13,702 nt of DNA, from NCBI GenBank assembly GCA_002455755.1, contig DKLL01000141.1, forward strand, positions 377 through 14,078, read 5' to 3'. Made by a program: the position numbers and the translations under genes. Below, in pieces: positions 6,876 to 13,702 of this stretch. The notes beneath the pieces were generated by a model. It did no database searches. It saw only the letters and a list, made by a program, of their open reading frames with translations, and was not told the origin of the DNA. Source of the DNA: Acinetobacter sp. UBA6641 (GTDB lineage Bacteria; Pseudomonadota; Gammaproteobacteria; Pseudomonadales; Moraxellaceae). The stretch's first letter is position 1, and every line of letters begins with the position of its first letter.

Positions 6876-7547
6876 TTATTGCACAAGTAATTCTGTTAAA
6901 TCATCAACCACTTGTTGCGGCTGGCAATCATGAATATCTTCACCATGATTATAGCCATAGCTCACCACAATACAATCAACTCCTGCACGTCTTGCCGCTT
7001 CTACATCATTGCTGGAATCACCAATCATTAAGGTTTCTGCCGCAGTGACATCATACTCATCAACACAAAACAGCAGCTGCCGTGGATGAGGTTTACGCTC
7101 ATCAAAACGGTCTCCGCCAATCACATCGACAAAATAATGACTCAAGCCCAGCGCTTCGACAATCGCACGTGCCGGCTGTTCGGGTTTGTTGGTGACACAA
7201 ATCATTTGCTTATTGTTGGCTAGACCCCAATCGAGAAACTCAACCACCCCATTAAAAGGCCGGGTATCTACGCAGGGATCTGCATTATAAATACTTAAAA
7301 AAGTCGCCAGCAATTGTTGATGTTGCTCAGGGTCAACCTTGCCGGTGAGATATTGCAAAGTACTGTGGCAAAAAAGAGCAGTTCCCTTACCTATCCAGGT
7401 ACGCACCTGTTGCTCGGTCACGGTCGGTAATTGCAAGACATTCAGGCTCATGTTCATGGCACGGTATAAGTCCGATGCTGAGTCAACCAAAGTGCCATCC
7501 AGATCAAATAAAATCAGTTCACGGCTTGCAAGTTTTGCTACAGACAT
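6876..7547 (-). CDS. gph: Phosphoglycolate phosphatase, HAD superfamily
   Basis: Gph removes phosphate from 2-phosphoglycolate, a by-product of oxidative DNA damage repair. The 223-residue length fits. The HAD nucleophile motif is FDLDGTLVDS with Asp15 and Asp17; a cap domain follows (about 25-90); motif II appears at VTNKPEQP; the motif III lysine is in KPHPRQL; and motif IV is GDSSNDVEAARRAG. The ATG at 7545-7547 is preceded by AGGAAAAGG. trpE follows after 116 nt in the same direction; the gph-trpE pairing is also known in pseudomonads. A perfect 18-bp hairpin lies just upstream. HAD phosphatases overlap in substrate, so the exact substrate rests on overall resemblance and context. Confidence 0.85.
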   Translation of the reverse strand: MSVAKLASRELILFDLDGTLVDSASDLYRAMNMSLNVLQLPTVTEQQVRTWIGKGTALFCHSTLQYLTGKVDPEQHQQLLATFLSIYNADPCVDTRPFNGVVEFLDWGLANNKQMICVTNKPEQPARAIVEALGLSHYFVDVIGGDRFDERKPHPRQLLFCVDEYDVTAAETLMIGDSSNDVEAARRAGVDCIVVSYGYNHGEDIHDCQPQQVVDDLTELLVQ

Positions 7548-7581
7548 CCTTTTCCTCTCACGATTTATTTTAGCTCATACC

Positions 7582-7621
7582 CATACAATGAAGGCATGCG
7601 ATTGCATGCCTTCATTGTATG
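7582..7621. repeat. Perfect 18-bp inverted repeat between the FHA gene and gph
   Basis: CATACAATGAAGGCATGC (7582-7599) is repeated as its exact reverse complement at 7604-7621 with a 4-nt loop (GATT). GCATGC recurs at 7624-7629, only 5 bp before the end of the FHA gene. Neither strand has a T-run beyond the stem. It may act as a terminator of unusual form, as a 3' end stabiliser of the gspNCD-FHA transcript, or as a short palindromic repeat element. Confidence 0.75.
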
Positions 7622-7633
7622 TCGCATGCAGGC

Positions 7634-8335
7634 TTATTTAAAGAATAACCACGCCATGATTGCCAGGATAATCAATACAACAATGGAGATTAGACCCACG
7701 GATGCATTTTTCTGCTCTTCTTTGGCCTGCTCTACACGTGATACCGGTGTTTCCACCGCGATGGGTGCCTGCTTTTCAGGAATGGCACTCAAGTCCACAC
7801 CTTCTGGGATTGGCGCAGGTTTAGGGATGGCCACCCCTTGCGGCATACCATCACGCGTAACATTGACGCTGCGATCACGCTCGGTCAGTTCCGGCATACC
7901 CTGATCATTCATTTGCTGGGCCACAGTCTTTGTTTCCGGTTCAACGGATACGGTTGCGGCTGTTTCAGAAACTACCCCTGCTTCTGAAGGCTGCTCGCTG
8001 GTTAGCACAATTTCGGTTTCATTCAACGCAGGCGCAATATCTTTAGGCGGTGCAAGCACGGAAAATTTCAAACCTGCAAACTGAACAATATCCCCTTCTT
8101 TCAACAAGATTTCATGCTCAATCCGCACATCATTAATAAAGGTGCCATTTGATGAGTTCAAATCTTGTACCCATAAGGCCTGGTCTTTGAGCAAGAAAGC
8201 CGCATGCTTGCGTGAAATTTCCCCTGCCTGCAATACGATATCTGCACTCTGATGGCGACCGACCAACATATCACGGTCGATGCTGATTTCTTGTCCCGTT
8301 AATTCACCGGTAATTGCTTGTATTTTCCAAGTCAT
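7634..8335 (-). CDS. FHA-domain protein with C-terminal membrane anchor
   Basis: The product has an N-terminal forkhead-associated domain (about residues 1-96), which in known proteins binds phosphothreonine peptides. All key positions are visible: GR at 26-27, SRKHA at 41-45, and NSSNGTFIN at 60-68. A Pro/Glu/Val-rich, probably disordered linker follows (about 97-205). The protein ends in a single hydrophobic helix (SIVVLIILAIMAWLFF) and one Lys, so it is tail-anchored with the FHA domain in the cytoplasm. I chose the ATG at 8333-8335 because AGAGAAG lies 8 nt before it; a GTG three codons earlier would sit on top of that site. It follows gspD by 69 nt and may share its transcript. No kinase is seen nearby. 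Its partner is unknown; a link to type II secretion is inference from position only. Confidence 0.88.
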   Translation of the reverse strand: MTWKIQAITGELTGQEISIDRDMLVGRHQSADIVLQAGEISRKHAAFLLKDQALWVQDLNSSNGTFINDVRIEHEILLKEGDIVQFAGLKFSVLAPPKDIAPALNETEIVLTSEQPSEAGVVSETAATVSVEPETKTVAQQMNDQGMPELTERDRSVNVTRDGMPQGVAIPKPAPIPEGVDLSAIPEKQAPIAVETPVSRVEQAKEEQKNASVGLISIVVLIILAIMAWLFFK

Positions 8336-8404
8336 GAAATGCACTTCTCTTTGTGATTTTTCATCATCATATCATGGCAAATATTCAATTCTTTACCCAC
8401 TCTG

Positions 8405-10669
8405 TTAAGAGCCGGAACGAATTGTGGTCTTAGTTACGGTATTCCTGGTTTTTTCAACCTCAGTCACCGGCATAACCACCTTTTGTTTTTGCACGGCCGG
8501 TTCAATCGCAACCGGCGTACTAAAAGTAGCCGCCTTCGGTTGATTCTGGGTTGCCGATGGCAGGGTTTGATATTGAGAAACTTTCGGTGCCGATGGCGTG
8601 ACCGGAAGTCGCTGCTGATAGATATCTTCTACCTTTTCCGGTAATTTGGCAAAACTGCCATCCTGATCCATGGCCAGCTGCAAGCTGTATAACTGGCCGT
8701 AACGCTGCTGCGACAAACGGCGTACATCATTATTATCTCCAACAATGGTTGGGTGGATAAATACCAGCAAATTGCGCTTCTCATTGGATTTGGCATCGGC
8801 ACGGAATAAACGTCCCAAGCCTGGGATTGCGCCTAAACCCGGTACCGACTGACGCGAATGAATTGAGTTATCGGAAATCAAGCCACCCAACACAATGGTC
8901 TGACCATGTTCAGCCAGAATCGAAGTCTTGATAGCACGCTTGCTGGTAATTAAATCTTGTGCTTCACCTTTGGGCTGTACAGCAGAAACTTCCTGCTCAA
9001 CTTCAAGACGGACCGAACCGCCCTCGCCAATATGCGGCACCACCTTTAAAGTGACACCGACATCCTTACGTTCTACCGTGGTATAAGGGTTGGCCACACC
9101 GGCTGCACCGGTCGAGACTGAACCTGTTACAAATGGAACGTTCTGCCCCACCACAATATAGGCTTCTTCATTGTCCATGGTGACAATGGAAGGTGTCGAC
9201 AGCAAATTGGACTTGGTTTTGCTCTTTAAGGCCTGAATTAAGGCACCGTAAAGTTTACGTGAGCCATTATCGCCTTCTTTATAATCGCCCAATACCAGTG
9301 AGGTTCCGGTTCCCAGTTTTGCAGCAGCACCCGCTGCCCCGCCCGCTACATATCCGGCAGCAAGCGAAGCGATACTCGCTCCTGCATTGCTAAAGTTGAT
9401 CAAGCCAATACCGCTGTTCAGATCACCCAATGCCCATTGCACGCCCAACTGATCGGCATCATTGCCTTCCAATTCAATAATCGCAGCTTCAATCAGAACC
9501 TGCTGACGACGGATATCCAGTTGCTGAATGGCCGATTCAATTTCGCGCATCAACTGCGGATCGGCTTTAACGACCAATGAATTTTGGCTGTCATCGGCAA
9601 TAATACTGACGCCATTGCCATTAAAACTGGTGATACTATTTTGATTGTTACTGTTAGATCCGCCACCCAAATTAATCCCTGGGGTCGAAATACCGGAAGA
9701 ACTGCTGCTGGATGAACTACTGCCAGAATTGTTATTGTTTGAATTATTCATCACATTATTGCTTGATGAACTATTTGAACTGGATGAACCTGCTACCGCC
9801 TGGCCAGACACCAGACCCTGTAATATTTGCGCCAGATTTTTGGCACTGGCATATTTTAGGCGAAAGACCTTGAGTCCACCCAAACGGTCTGCTGCCGGCA
9901 CATCCAGCATTTCAATCATCTGACGGATGCGTTTGCGTGTTGCAGTATCACCTTTCAGCACAATCCGGTTGGTGCGGGTATCGGCAATAATTCGGATCCG
10001 TGAACCTTTTAAATCTCGCGCTGCGCCGGTAGAGCTCATGGATTCCAATAGACCAATCATTTCTTCAGCCTGACTGGATTGTAGCGTTACCGCCTCAATA
10101 TCATTTTGTCCGGTACCATCCAGGTTACGGATAATGGTTTCCAGCTGATAAATATTGCTGGCACGGTCTGACACAATCAGCGCATTGGTTCCCGCTACCG
10201 CAGATAAATGGGCGAATTGCGGCATCAATGGGCGGATCGCAGGGATCAGGTCATTCGGGTTGGTATTTTCCAGCCAGATCACCCGCGTCACAATTTGATC
10301 ACCAGTCGCACGGTGCTTGCTGTCAAAAGGAACACCCGAGCTTTTAACATTGCTATCCGGGACCAGCTTGATGGTATTGCCTGAAGGAATGGCAACCACC
10401 CCATTCACGTTCAATACCCCCAGAAATAAATCATAGACTTCGGCTTTATTTAAAGGTTTATTGGAAATGACCGTGACATTGCCGCGTACACGTGGATCAA
10501 CAGCAAAATTTTTCCCGGTAATATCGGCCACTTCATTAATAAATGCAGTTAAATCAGCATCTCTTAAGTTGATTTTCCATGTTTGCGCATGAGTAGAGGT
10601 ACTCACCATAGCAATAAGGGGTGCAGCCGCGAATAAAGCCCAAACTGGACGATGATTAAATAAAGCCAT
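8405..10669 (-). CDS. gspD: Type II secretion system secretin GspD
   Basis: GspD forms the multimeric outer-membrane channel through which folded proteins leave the periplasm. The precursor has 754 residues. A signal peptide occupies about 1-28 (ending THAQ). The N0 domain starts at TWKINLRDADLTAFINEV. N1, N2 and N3 repeats follow, each with an R/L-rich VFRLKYASA-type motif (N3 begins near 266). A Ser/Asn/Gly-rich loop (294-345) is inserted in N3. The secretin core starts near 388 (RQQVLIEAAIIELE) and holds the VPGLGAIPGLGRLF signature (609-622) and NLLVFIHPTIV (633-643). The tail of about 100 residues is Pro/Gln/Thr-rich. The ATG at 10667-10669 is 43 nt after gspC, with GGAAC as ribosome binding site. 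A type IV pilus secretin (PilQ) is excluded by the N-domain layout and neighbours. Confidence 0.95.
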   Translation of the reverse strand: MALFNHRPVWALFAAAPLIAMVSTSTHAQTWKINLRDADLTAFINEVADITGKNFAVDPRVRGNVTVISNKPLNKAEVYDLFLGVLNVNGVVAIPSGNTIKLVPDSNVKSSGVPFDSKHRATGDQIVTRVIWLENTNPNDLIPAIRPLMPQFAHLSAVAGTNALIVSDRASNIYQLETIIRNLDGTGQNDIEAVTLQSSQAEEMIGLLESMSSTGAARDLKGSRIRIIADTRTNRIVLKGDTATRKRIRQMIEMLDVPAADRLGGLKVFRLKYASAKNLAQILQGLVSGQAVAGSSSSNSSSSNNVMNNSNNNNSGSSSSSSSSSGISTPGINLGGGSNSNNQNSITSFNGNGVSIIADDSQNSLVVKADPQLMREIESAIQQLDIRRQQVLIEAAIIELEGNDADQLGVQWALGDLNSGIGLINFSNAGASIASLAAGYVAGGAAGAAAKLGTGTSLVLGDYKEGDNGSRKLYGALIQALKSKTKSNLLSTPSIVTMDNEEAYIVVGQNVPFVTGSVSTGAAGVANPYTTVERKDVGVTLKVVPHIGEGGSVRLEVEQEVSAVQPKGEAQDLITSKRAIKTSILAEHGQTIVLGGLISDNSIHSRQSVPGLGAIPGLGRLFRADAKSNEKRNLLVFIHPTIVGDNNDVRRLSQQRYGQLYSLQLAMDQDGSFAKLPEKVEDIYQQRLPVTPSAPKVSQYQTLPSATQNQPKAATFSTPVAIEPAVQKQKVVMPVTEVEKTRNTVTKTTIRSGS

Positions 10670-10712
10670 AAAGTTCCGTGCTTCCTAATCCTGTAAGGTG
10701 ACGATGCATCAC

Positions 10713-11555
10713 TTAAAAATTTTGTTGAATGGTCATCACTTGATCACCACGCTTTATTTCTATTTTGACCTGACCTTCACGGCGGGCCTGTTCCAGCAGC
10801 TGGGCATCGCTTTGCCCTTGCCCCACAGCCTGTCCATTTAAAGACATGATCCGGTCACCGGGTTGTAGTCCCAGCTTACTGCGCAATGCCGCAGGCGTTC
10901 TTGTTGTGACTTCATAACCCCCACCTGCTGCATTGATCCCCATATCTTTTAAATACTGATCACGATCTTCCTGTATTTTCTGCACTGCCTGGCCCAAAGC
11001 ATTTTGTTCCTGGCTTGGCAGGGTTGGCGTAGCCTGATTATTGGTAGCCAGGCCAGTCGTTGCTACAGGCGGAACAATGCTTTGATCCAGACCATTTTCA
11101 ATACCTTTAAATTGCAGTTCTCGCGTCGTGCCATTGCTTTGACGCAACACCACCCGATCCCAATACACTTCCGCCAGCTGATAGGAGGTCGGTGCAATAT
11201 TCTCACCCACCTGATAGCGATCGGACTGATCATTGACTTTAATCACAGCAGAAGAAAACTGACTTGGATAACCCACGACCACACCTTGCAAAATCAAGTT
11301 AACATTGTCTTCTGCAGCCACTGATCTGCCTGCTTCCTGAAACAGGGCAAATGAAGCAATATTGGGGACTTGCGGCTGCTGTGAACCCAGTTCAACCCGT
11401 TCCAGCTGCATGACCTGTGGCGGTGCTACCAGCAGCCAAAAAATGTTGGCCAATTTCCAGCATAAATATAAAATCAGCAGGATCAATAATAAGGGAGCAA
11501 GCCGGTCTGCCTGTTTCCAATTGAATTGTTGAATTTTTTCCATCCACTGATTCAT
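10713..11555 (-). CDS. gspC: Type II secretion system protein GspC
   Basis: GspC is the bitopic inner-membrane protein that links the inner-membrane platform to the secretin in the periplasm. The 280 residues include a short cytoplasmic N-terminus, one membrane span (about 19-43), the homology region (about 65-150, with FALFQEAG and LILQGVVVGYPSQFSSAVI), a Pro/Gln-rich linker with a short helical part, and a C-terminal PDZ domain (about 205-280) recognisable by LGLQPGDRIMSLNGQAV. Its HR domain would contact the N0 domain of GspD encoded next. The ATG overlaps the gspN stop by one base (TAATG), so translation is probably coupled. A PilP-like alternative is excluded by the PDZ domain. Confidence is high. 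Confidence 0.93.
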   Translation of the reverse strand: MNQWMEKIQQFNWKQADRLAPLLLILLILYLCWKLANIFWLLVAPPQVMQLERVELGSQQPQVPNIASFALFQEAGRSVAAEDNVNLILQGVVVGYPSQFSSAVIKVNDQSDRYQVGENIAPTSYQLAEVYWDRVVLRQSNGTTRELQFKGIENGLDQSIVPPVATTGLATNNQATPTLPSQEQNALGQAVQKIQEDRDQYLKDMGINAAGGGYEVTTRTPAALRSKLGLQPGDRIMSLNGQAVGQGQSDAQLLEQARREGQVKIEIKRGDQVMTIQQNF

Positions 11556-12298
11556 TAGAAGCCACCTTTAAACAAAGGTTGACGTGAACTGATCACATAG
11601 GTGTCCAAACCAGCTTTACCATTATAAGAAGGCATATTTAGCAACAAACGCTGAGTCAGTTGCACATCAAGCATCAAGTTTTGATCCAGCTCCAAGGCCA
11701 TCAGTTTTTGATCACGCTGATCCCGAATATCAAAGACCAGCTTATTATTTTCATCCGACAATTTTCCTTTCAATGAAGGGATATTCATCCGATCCTGACG
11801 CTGGGCATAGGTATAAAGCAGCTCGCCACCGACCCATTGCAACTGACCTTCGGCATTGGCAAAGCCCTGTTGTTTTTTAAAATTAAAATTTACATTCTGA
11901 AGTTGGATAGGATTAGCAGGCCACTGCCATTCCACCAGATTTTTTAGAGTTTCAGGAGCGATCTGACCATTTAAGTCATGAATCGTTATTTTTTTGCCCA
12001 AGCCATATCCGGCAATCACATCAAGCTGAGTGTGTCCACTATGGATTTCCACCTTCGCCCCTAAACGCAGCAAAAAAATATCCAGAGGACGTGTTTTCCA
12101 ACTCAACGATCCGGTTAAATTCCCCTTCTGCCAATCAGCCTGCCCTTGCCAAATATTACCGCTTACATTTTGCAAGACCTGGTTGTTTTTATAAAATTTT
12201 GAAATGAGCCAAGCCGCTGGAATTTGGAGTAATACGAACATGAAAAAGACACTGATGGAGAAAATCCACCACGTGATATATTTGGGTTTGTTTATCAT
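11555..12298 (-). CDS. gspN: Type II secretion system protein GspN
   Basis: GspN is an accessory T2SS protein of the inner membrane found in only some systems; its precise role is not settled. The 247 residues start with a short basic stretch, a single membrane span (about 8-31) and a periplasmic beta-rich domain. Family-like features are NVSGNIWQGQADW followed by GSLSWKTRP, and a C-terminus ending PLFKGGF. The start is uncertain: the ATG at 12296-12298 gives MINKPKYITWW, whereas a GTG at 12311-12313 would add five residues; neither has a good Shine-Dalgarno. It is the first gene of a gspN-gspC-gspD row and overlaps gspC by one base. Identification rests on the motifs and on the neighbours. 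Confidence 0.88.
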   Translation of the reverse strand: MINKPKYITWWIFSISVFFMFVLLQIPAAWLISKFYKNNQVLQNVSGNIWQGQADWQKGNLTGSLSWKTRPLDIFLLRLGAKVEIHSGHTQLDVIAGYGLGKKITIHDLNGQIAPETLKNLVEWQWPANPIQLQNVNFNFKKQQGFANAEGQLQWVGGELLYTYAQRQDRMNIPSLKGKLSDENNKLVFDIRDQRDQKLMALELDQNLMLDVQLTQRLLLNMPSYNGKAGLDTYVISSRQPLFKGGF

Positions 12299-12360
12299 CC
12301 CATCACGACCCACATAATCAATTATTCTTCCCTTAACGCTAATATTATATTTCTATCTCC

Positions 12361-12388
12361 ATTATGCACACTTTTGCCTCAACGCCAA
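12361..12388 (-). promoter_or_regulatory. Candidate promoter of gspN-gspC-gspD
   Basis: TTGGCG (12383-12388) and CATAAT (12361-12366) are separated by 16 nt, upstream of gspN and just downstream of the H-NS gene terminator. The start site would be near 12354, giving a leader of roughly 55 nt. No operator sequence is obvious. Confidence 0.5.
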
Positions 12389-12411
12389 TTCCAAGTGATA
12401 AAAATAGACAT

Positions 12412-12443
12412 AAAAAAACCACGCTTAAAAGCCTGGTTTTTTT
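12412..12443. terminator. Rho-independent terminator after the H-NS gene, bidirectional in form
   Basis: AAAAAAACCACGC (12412-12424) pairs with GCCTGGTTTTTTT (12431-12443), 12 of 13 positions, around a 6-nt loop. The minus-strand transcript ends in seven U, as required to terminate the H-NS gene 40 nt after its stop. The A-run gives the same shape on the plus strand. Confidence 0.88.
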
Positions 12444-12483
12444 AATTTAATCCAGTTGGATGACTATCTGATGAATATTTCCA

Positions 12484-12810
12484 TCAGATGAGAAAATCTT
12501 CCAGTTTTGCACCACTTTCAAGTTCTGCAACCAACCAGCGGGGTTGTTTACCACGACCAGTCCAGGTATCAGCTGAATTCTTTTTGCTGCGGTAACGCGG
12601 CTCTACAGATTTGCGTGTACTTTTCTTACGTTTAGTTGAACCAAATTCCAAGATTTGTTCAATGGTTAAACCTACGTTATCGGCAATATCTAAAATTTGC
12701 TGATAAGCATCTTCAACTGCTTGATCTTTTTTAGAAGCAATTAATGATTCTGCTTCAACTTGTAAACGTTTTAACTCTTCAACAGATAAATTACTGATAT
12801 CCGGCATCAT
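12484..12810 (-). CDS. hns: H-NS family nucleoid-structuring DNA-binding protein
   Basis: H-NS proteins bind AT-rich DNA, bridge it and silence horizontally acquired genes. The 108 residues show an N-terminal helical oligomerisation region (about 8-55, with SVEELKRLQVEAESL), a short basic linker (KRKKSTRK, 60-67) and the C-terminal DNA-binding domain with the core loop TWTGRGKQPRWL (82-93) and ending KLEDFLI. This is shorter than the 137-residue E. coli H-NS, and matches the compact form known from Acinetobacter and similar genera. Two adjacent ATG codons (12808-12810 and 12805-12807) follow GGAG at 12816-12819; the second has the better spacing of 8 nt. It has its own probable promoter and a strong terminator, so it is likely monocistronic. 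Whether it is the sole H-NS of the genome is not visible. Confidence 0.9.
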   Translation of the reverse strand: MMPDISNLSVEELKRLQVEAESLIASKKDQAVEDAYQQILDIADNVGLTIEQILEFGSTKRKKSTRKSVEPRYRSKKNSADTWTGRGKQPRWLVAELESGAKLEDFLI

Positions 12811-12856
12811 ATTAACTCCACAACAGGTTTTATATTTTTTTATTTAAAACAAGCCC

Positions 12857-12885
12857 ATAATATTTTTATTATTTAAAACATTCAA
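12857..12885 (-). promoter_or_regulatory. Candidate promoter of the H-NS gene
   Basis: TTGAAT (12880-12885) and TATTAT (12857-12862) are 17 nt apart in very AT-rich DNA between the thioesterase and H-NS genes. The start site would be about 40 nt before the coding region. The AT-richness suits binding by H-NS itself, and H-NS genes are often autorepressed; that is inference. Confidence 0.55.
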
Positions 12886-12954
12886 TACAATTTTTTAAAT
12901 AAACAACAATTAGCCAATCAGATTTTACAGCTTGCTATTTATAAAGGATTTAAT

Positions 12955-13383
12955 TTAAATAAAATGTTTTACCTTTAACTCAATTTCTGAAATTCTATAA
13001 CGAATAATTTCAGGTATTTCCGTTTTAAGCATAGTTTCCTTATTTACGCAGACAATAACCGCCTCTGCCCAGGCAACATTTTTTTGCTGCATTTCGCTCC
13101 ATAATAAATAGCTCATACGAAATGCACTATTACGAATTTCCTCAACACGTACACCAATTTTAAGCCGATCTGGATAAAATACTGGACTGATATATTTACA
13201 CTGGTTAGAAGCCACCACCGTATATACCTCCTGTTCAAAAATATTCAGCGCATCCATATAGAAAATACGGGCACTCTCGATATAACGGTAATACATCACA
13301 TTGTTGACATGACCAAAGGCATCCATATCACCCCAGGCCACAGACTGATCATAAATTACCGGATAATCGGACAGGGAAAGCAT
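12955..13383 (-). CDS. Acyl-CoA thioesterase, 4HBT (hotdog-fold) family
   Basis: The 142-residue protein has the single hotdog-fold domain of the 4-hydroxybenzoyl-CoA thioesterase family, which hydrolyses acyl-CoA thioesters in the cytoplasm. The active-site segment is WGDMDAFGHVNNVMYYRYIESAR (split as WGDMD 17-21 and FGHVNN 23-28), with Asp21 at the position of the catalytic aspartate of the Pseudomonas enzyme. The ATG at 13381-13383 lies 10 nt after the stop of the preceding gene, with AAGGT overlapping that stop, so coupling is likely. No clear terminator follows. The sequence is AT-rich compared with trpE or gspD. The substrate cannot be told; relatives include FadM- and YbgC-type enzymes. 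Confidence 0.82.
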   Translation of the reverse strand: MLSLSDYPVIYDQSVAWGDMDAFGHVNNVMYYRYIESARIFYMDALNIFEQEVYTVVASNQCKYISPVFYPDRLKIGVRVEEIRNSAFRMSYLLWSEMQQKNVAWAEAVIVCVNKETMLKTEIPEIIRYRISEIELKVKHFI

Positions 13384-13393
13384 ATTTCTTACC

Positions 13394-13702
13394 TTATATT
13401 TTTATTTCAACAAAATTTGAATTATTTTCAAAAATTAAATTTAACTGTTTAATCAAATCATCCTGATCTTTTAAAGTTGCCTTAATTCTTAAATAATTCA
13501 TCATCACGTTATCAGGGTATAATTCAAGTAATTGATCAGCTTCTACCGTTCTTACAGTAGCGGTATATACATGCCATTTTGCAAAGGTAAAGACAGGCAA
13601 AGAAGGATATTTATTTTCCCAGTAGTCAATTCGTTGCTCGACCATTAAATAATCTGGATTTTGCTTTAATAATTGCTGCTGGAACCACAAATAAAAAACG
13701 TC
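13394..13702 (-). CDS. C-terminal part of an unidentified protein (cut by window edge)
   Basis: An open frame enters from the right edge and ends at 13394; 102 codons are visible. The first in-window codons read DVFYLWFQQQ, without a stop before the edge, so the true start lies outside. The fragment is soluble in character, with several probable helices: a Gln/Leu-rich start, RIDYWENKYP, a Trp/Tyr-containing middle and a Leu/Asp/Asn-rich end (DNVMMNYLRIKATLKDQDDL). That pattern is loosely like the helical C-termini of Wzy/PglL-type oligosaccharide polymerases or ligases, but this is weak resemblance and I do not assign a function. It is 10 nt upstream of the thioesterase gene and probably cotranscribed with it. 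It shares that gene's AT-rich codon use. Confidence 0.6.
   Translation of the reverse strand, partial: DVFYLWFQQQLLKQNPDYLMVEQRIDYWENKYPSLPVFTFAKWHVYTATVRTVEADQLLELYPDNVMMNYLRIKATLKDQDDLIKQLNLIFENNSNFVEIKI

Noticed and set aside
7339..7904. Two plus-strand frames of about 100 codons opposite gph and the FHA gene
   Set aside because: Both overlap well-supported minus-strand genes, and one runs through the 18-bp hairpin; no protein-like features.
8336..8344. GTG start three codons upstream for the FHA protein
   Set aside because: It overlaps the AGAGAAG site; the downstream ATG has proper spacing.
9645..9923. Plus-strand frame of 92 codons rich in Leu and Glu opposite gspD
   Set aside because: It is the complement of the Ser/Asn-coding tract; its composition follows from that low-complexity DNA.
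11004..11324. Plus-strand frame of 106 codons opposite gspC
   Set aside because: Shadow of gspC without start signal or recognisable domain.

Overview
The window looks like a stretch of gammaproteobacterial chromosome, most probably Acinetobacter. The clues are gene order, moderate to low GC, an H-NS protein with the short Acinetobacter-like C-terminus, and a gspN-gspC-gspD cluster standing apart from the other type II secretion genes. Genus is inferred from gene order and protein character only; the species cannot be fixed. Every gene I can support lies on the minus strand, so transcription runs from high to low coordinates.

Reading in the direction of transcription: the right edge (13702-12484) is AT-rich. 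It holds the C-terminal end of an unidentified protein, a 4HBT-type acyl-CoA thioesterase and an H-NS family nucleoid protein that ends at a clear Rho-independent terminator (12412-12443). Next come gspN, gspC and gspD (12298-8405), encoding the inner-membrane and outer-membrane ends of a type II secretion system. They are followed by a tail-anchored FHA-domain protein, a perfect 18-bp hairpin, the phosphoglycolate phosphatase gene gph and trpE (anthranilate synthase component I).

The left part (5255-1) is the classic translation supercluster. A strong promoter with an AT-tract resembling an UP element drives four tRNA genes (Thr-TGT, Tyr-GTA, Gly-TCC, Thr-GGT) and tuf. Then follow tRNA-Trp, secE, nusG, rplK, rplA, rplJ and rplL, the last cut by the window edge. 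Spacers between these genes carry RNA structures: a 14-bp hairpin between tuf and tRNA-Trp, the probable L1-binding leader of rplK, and a 297-nt rplA-rplJ spacer with two tandem hairpins and the probable L10-binding leader.

Functionally, the left half supplies the elongation machinery (EF-Tu, tRNAs, ribosomal stalk and L1/L11), the transcription elongation factor NusG and the translocase subunit SecE. The middle supplies tryptophan synthesis and protein export across the outer membrane. I see no insertion sequence, phage, CRISPR array or defence system. The less ordinary points are the FHA protein beside the T2SS genes and several strong RNA hairpins without U-tracts. I found no convincing evidence of a wholly new system.
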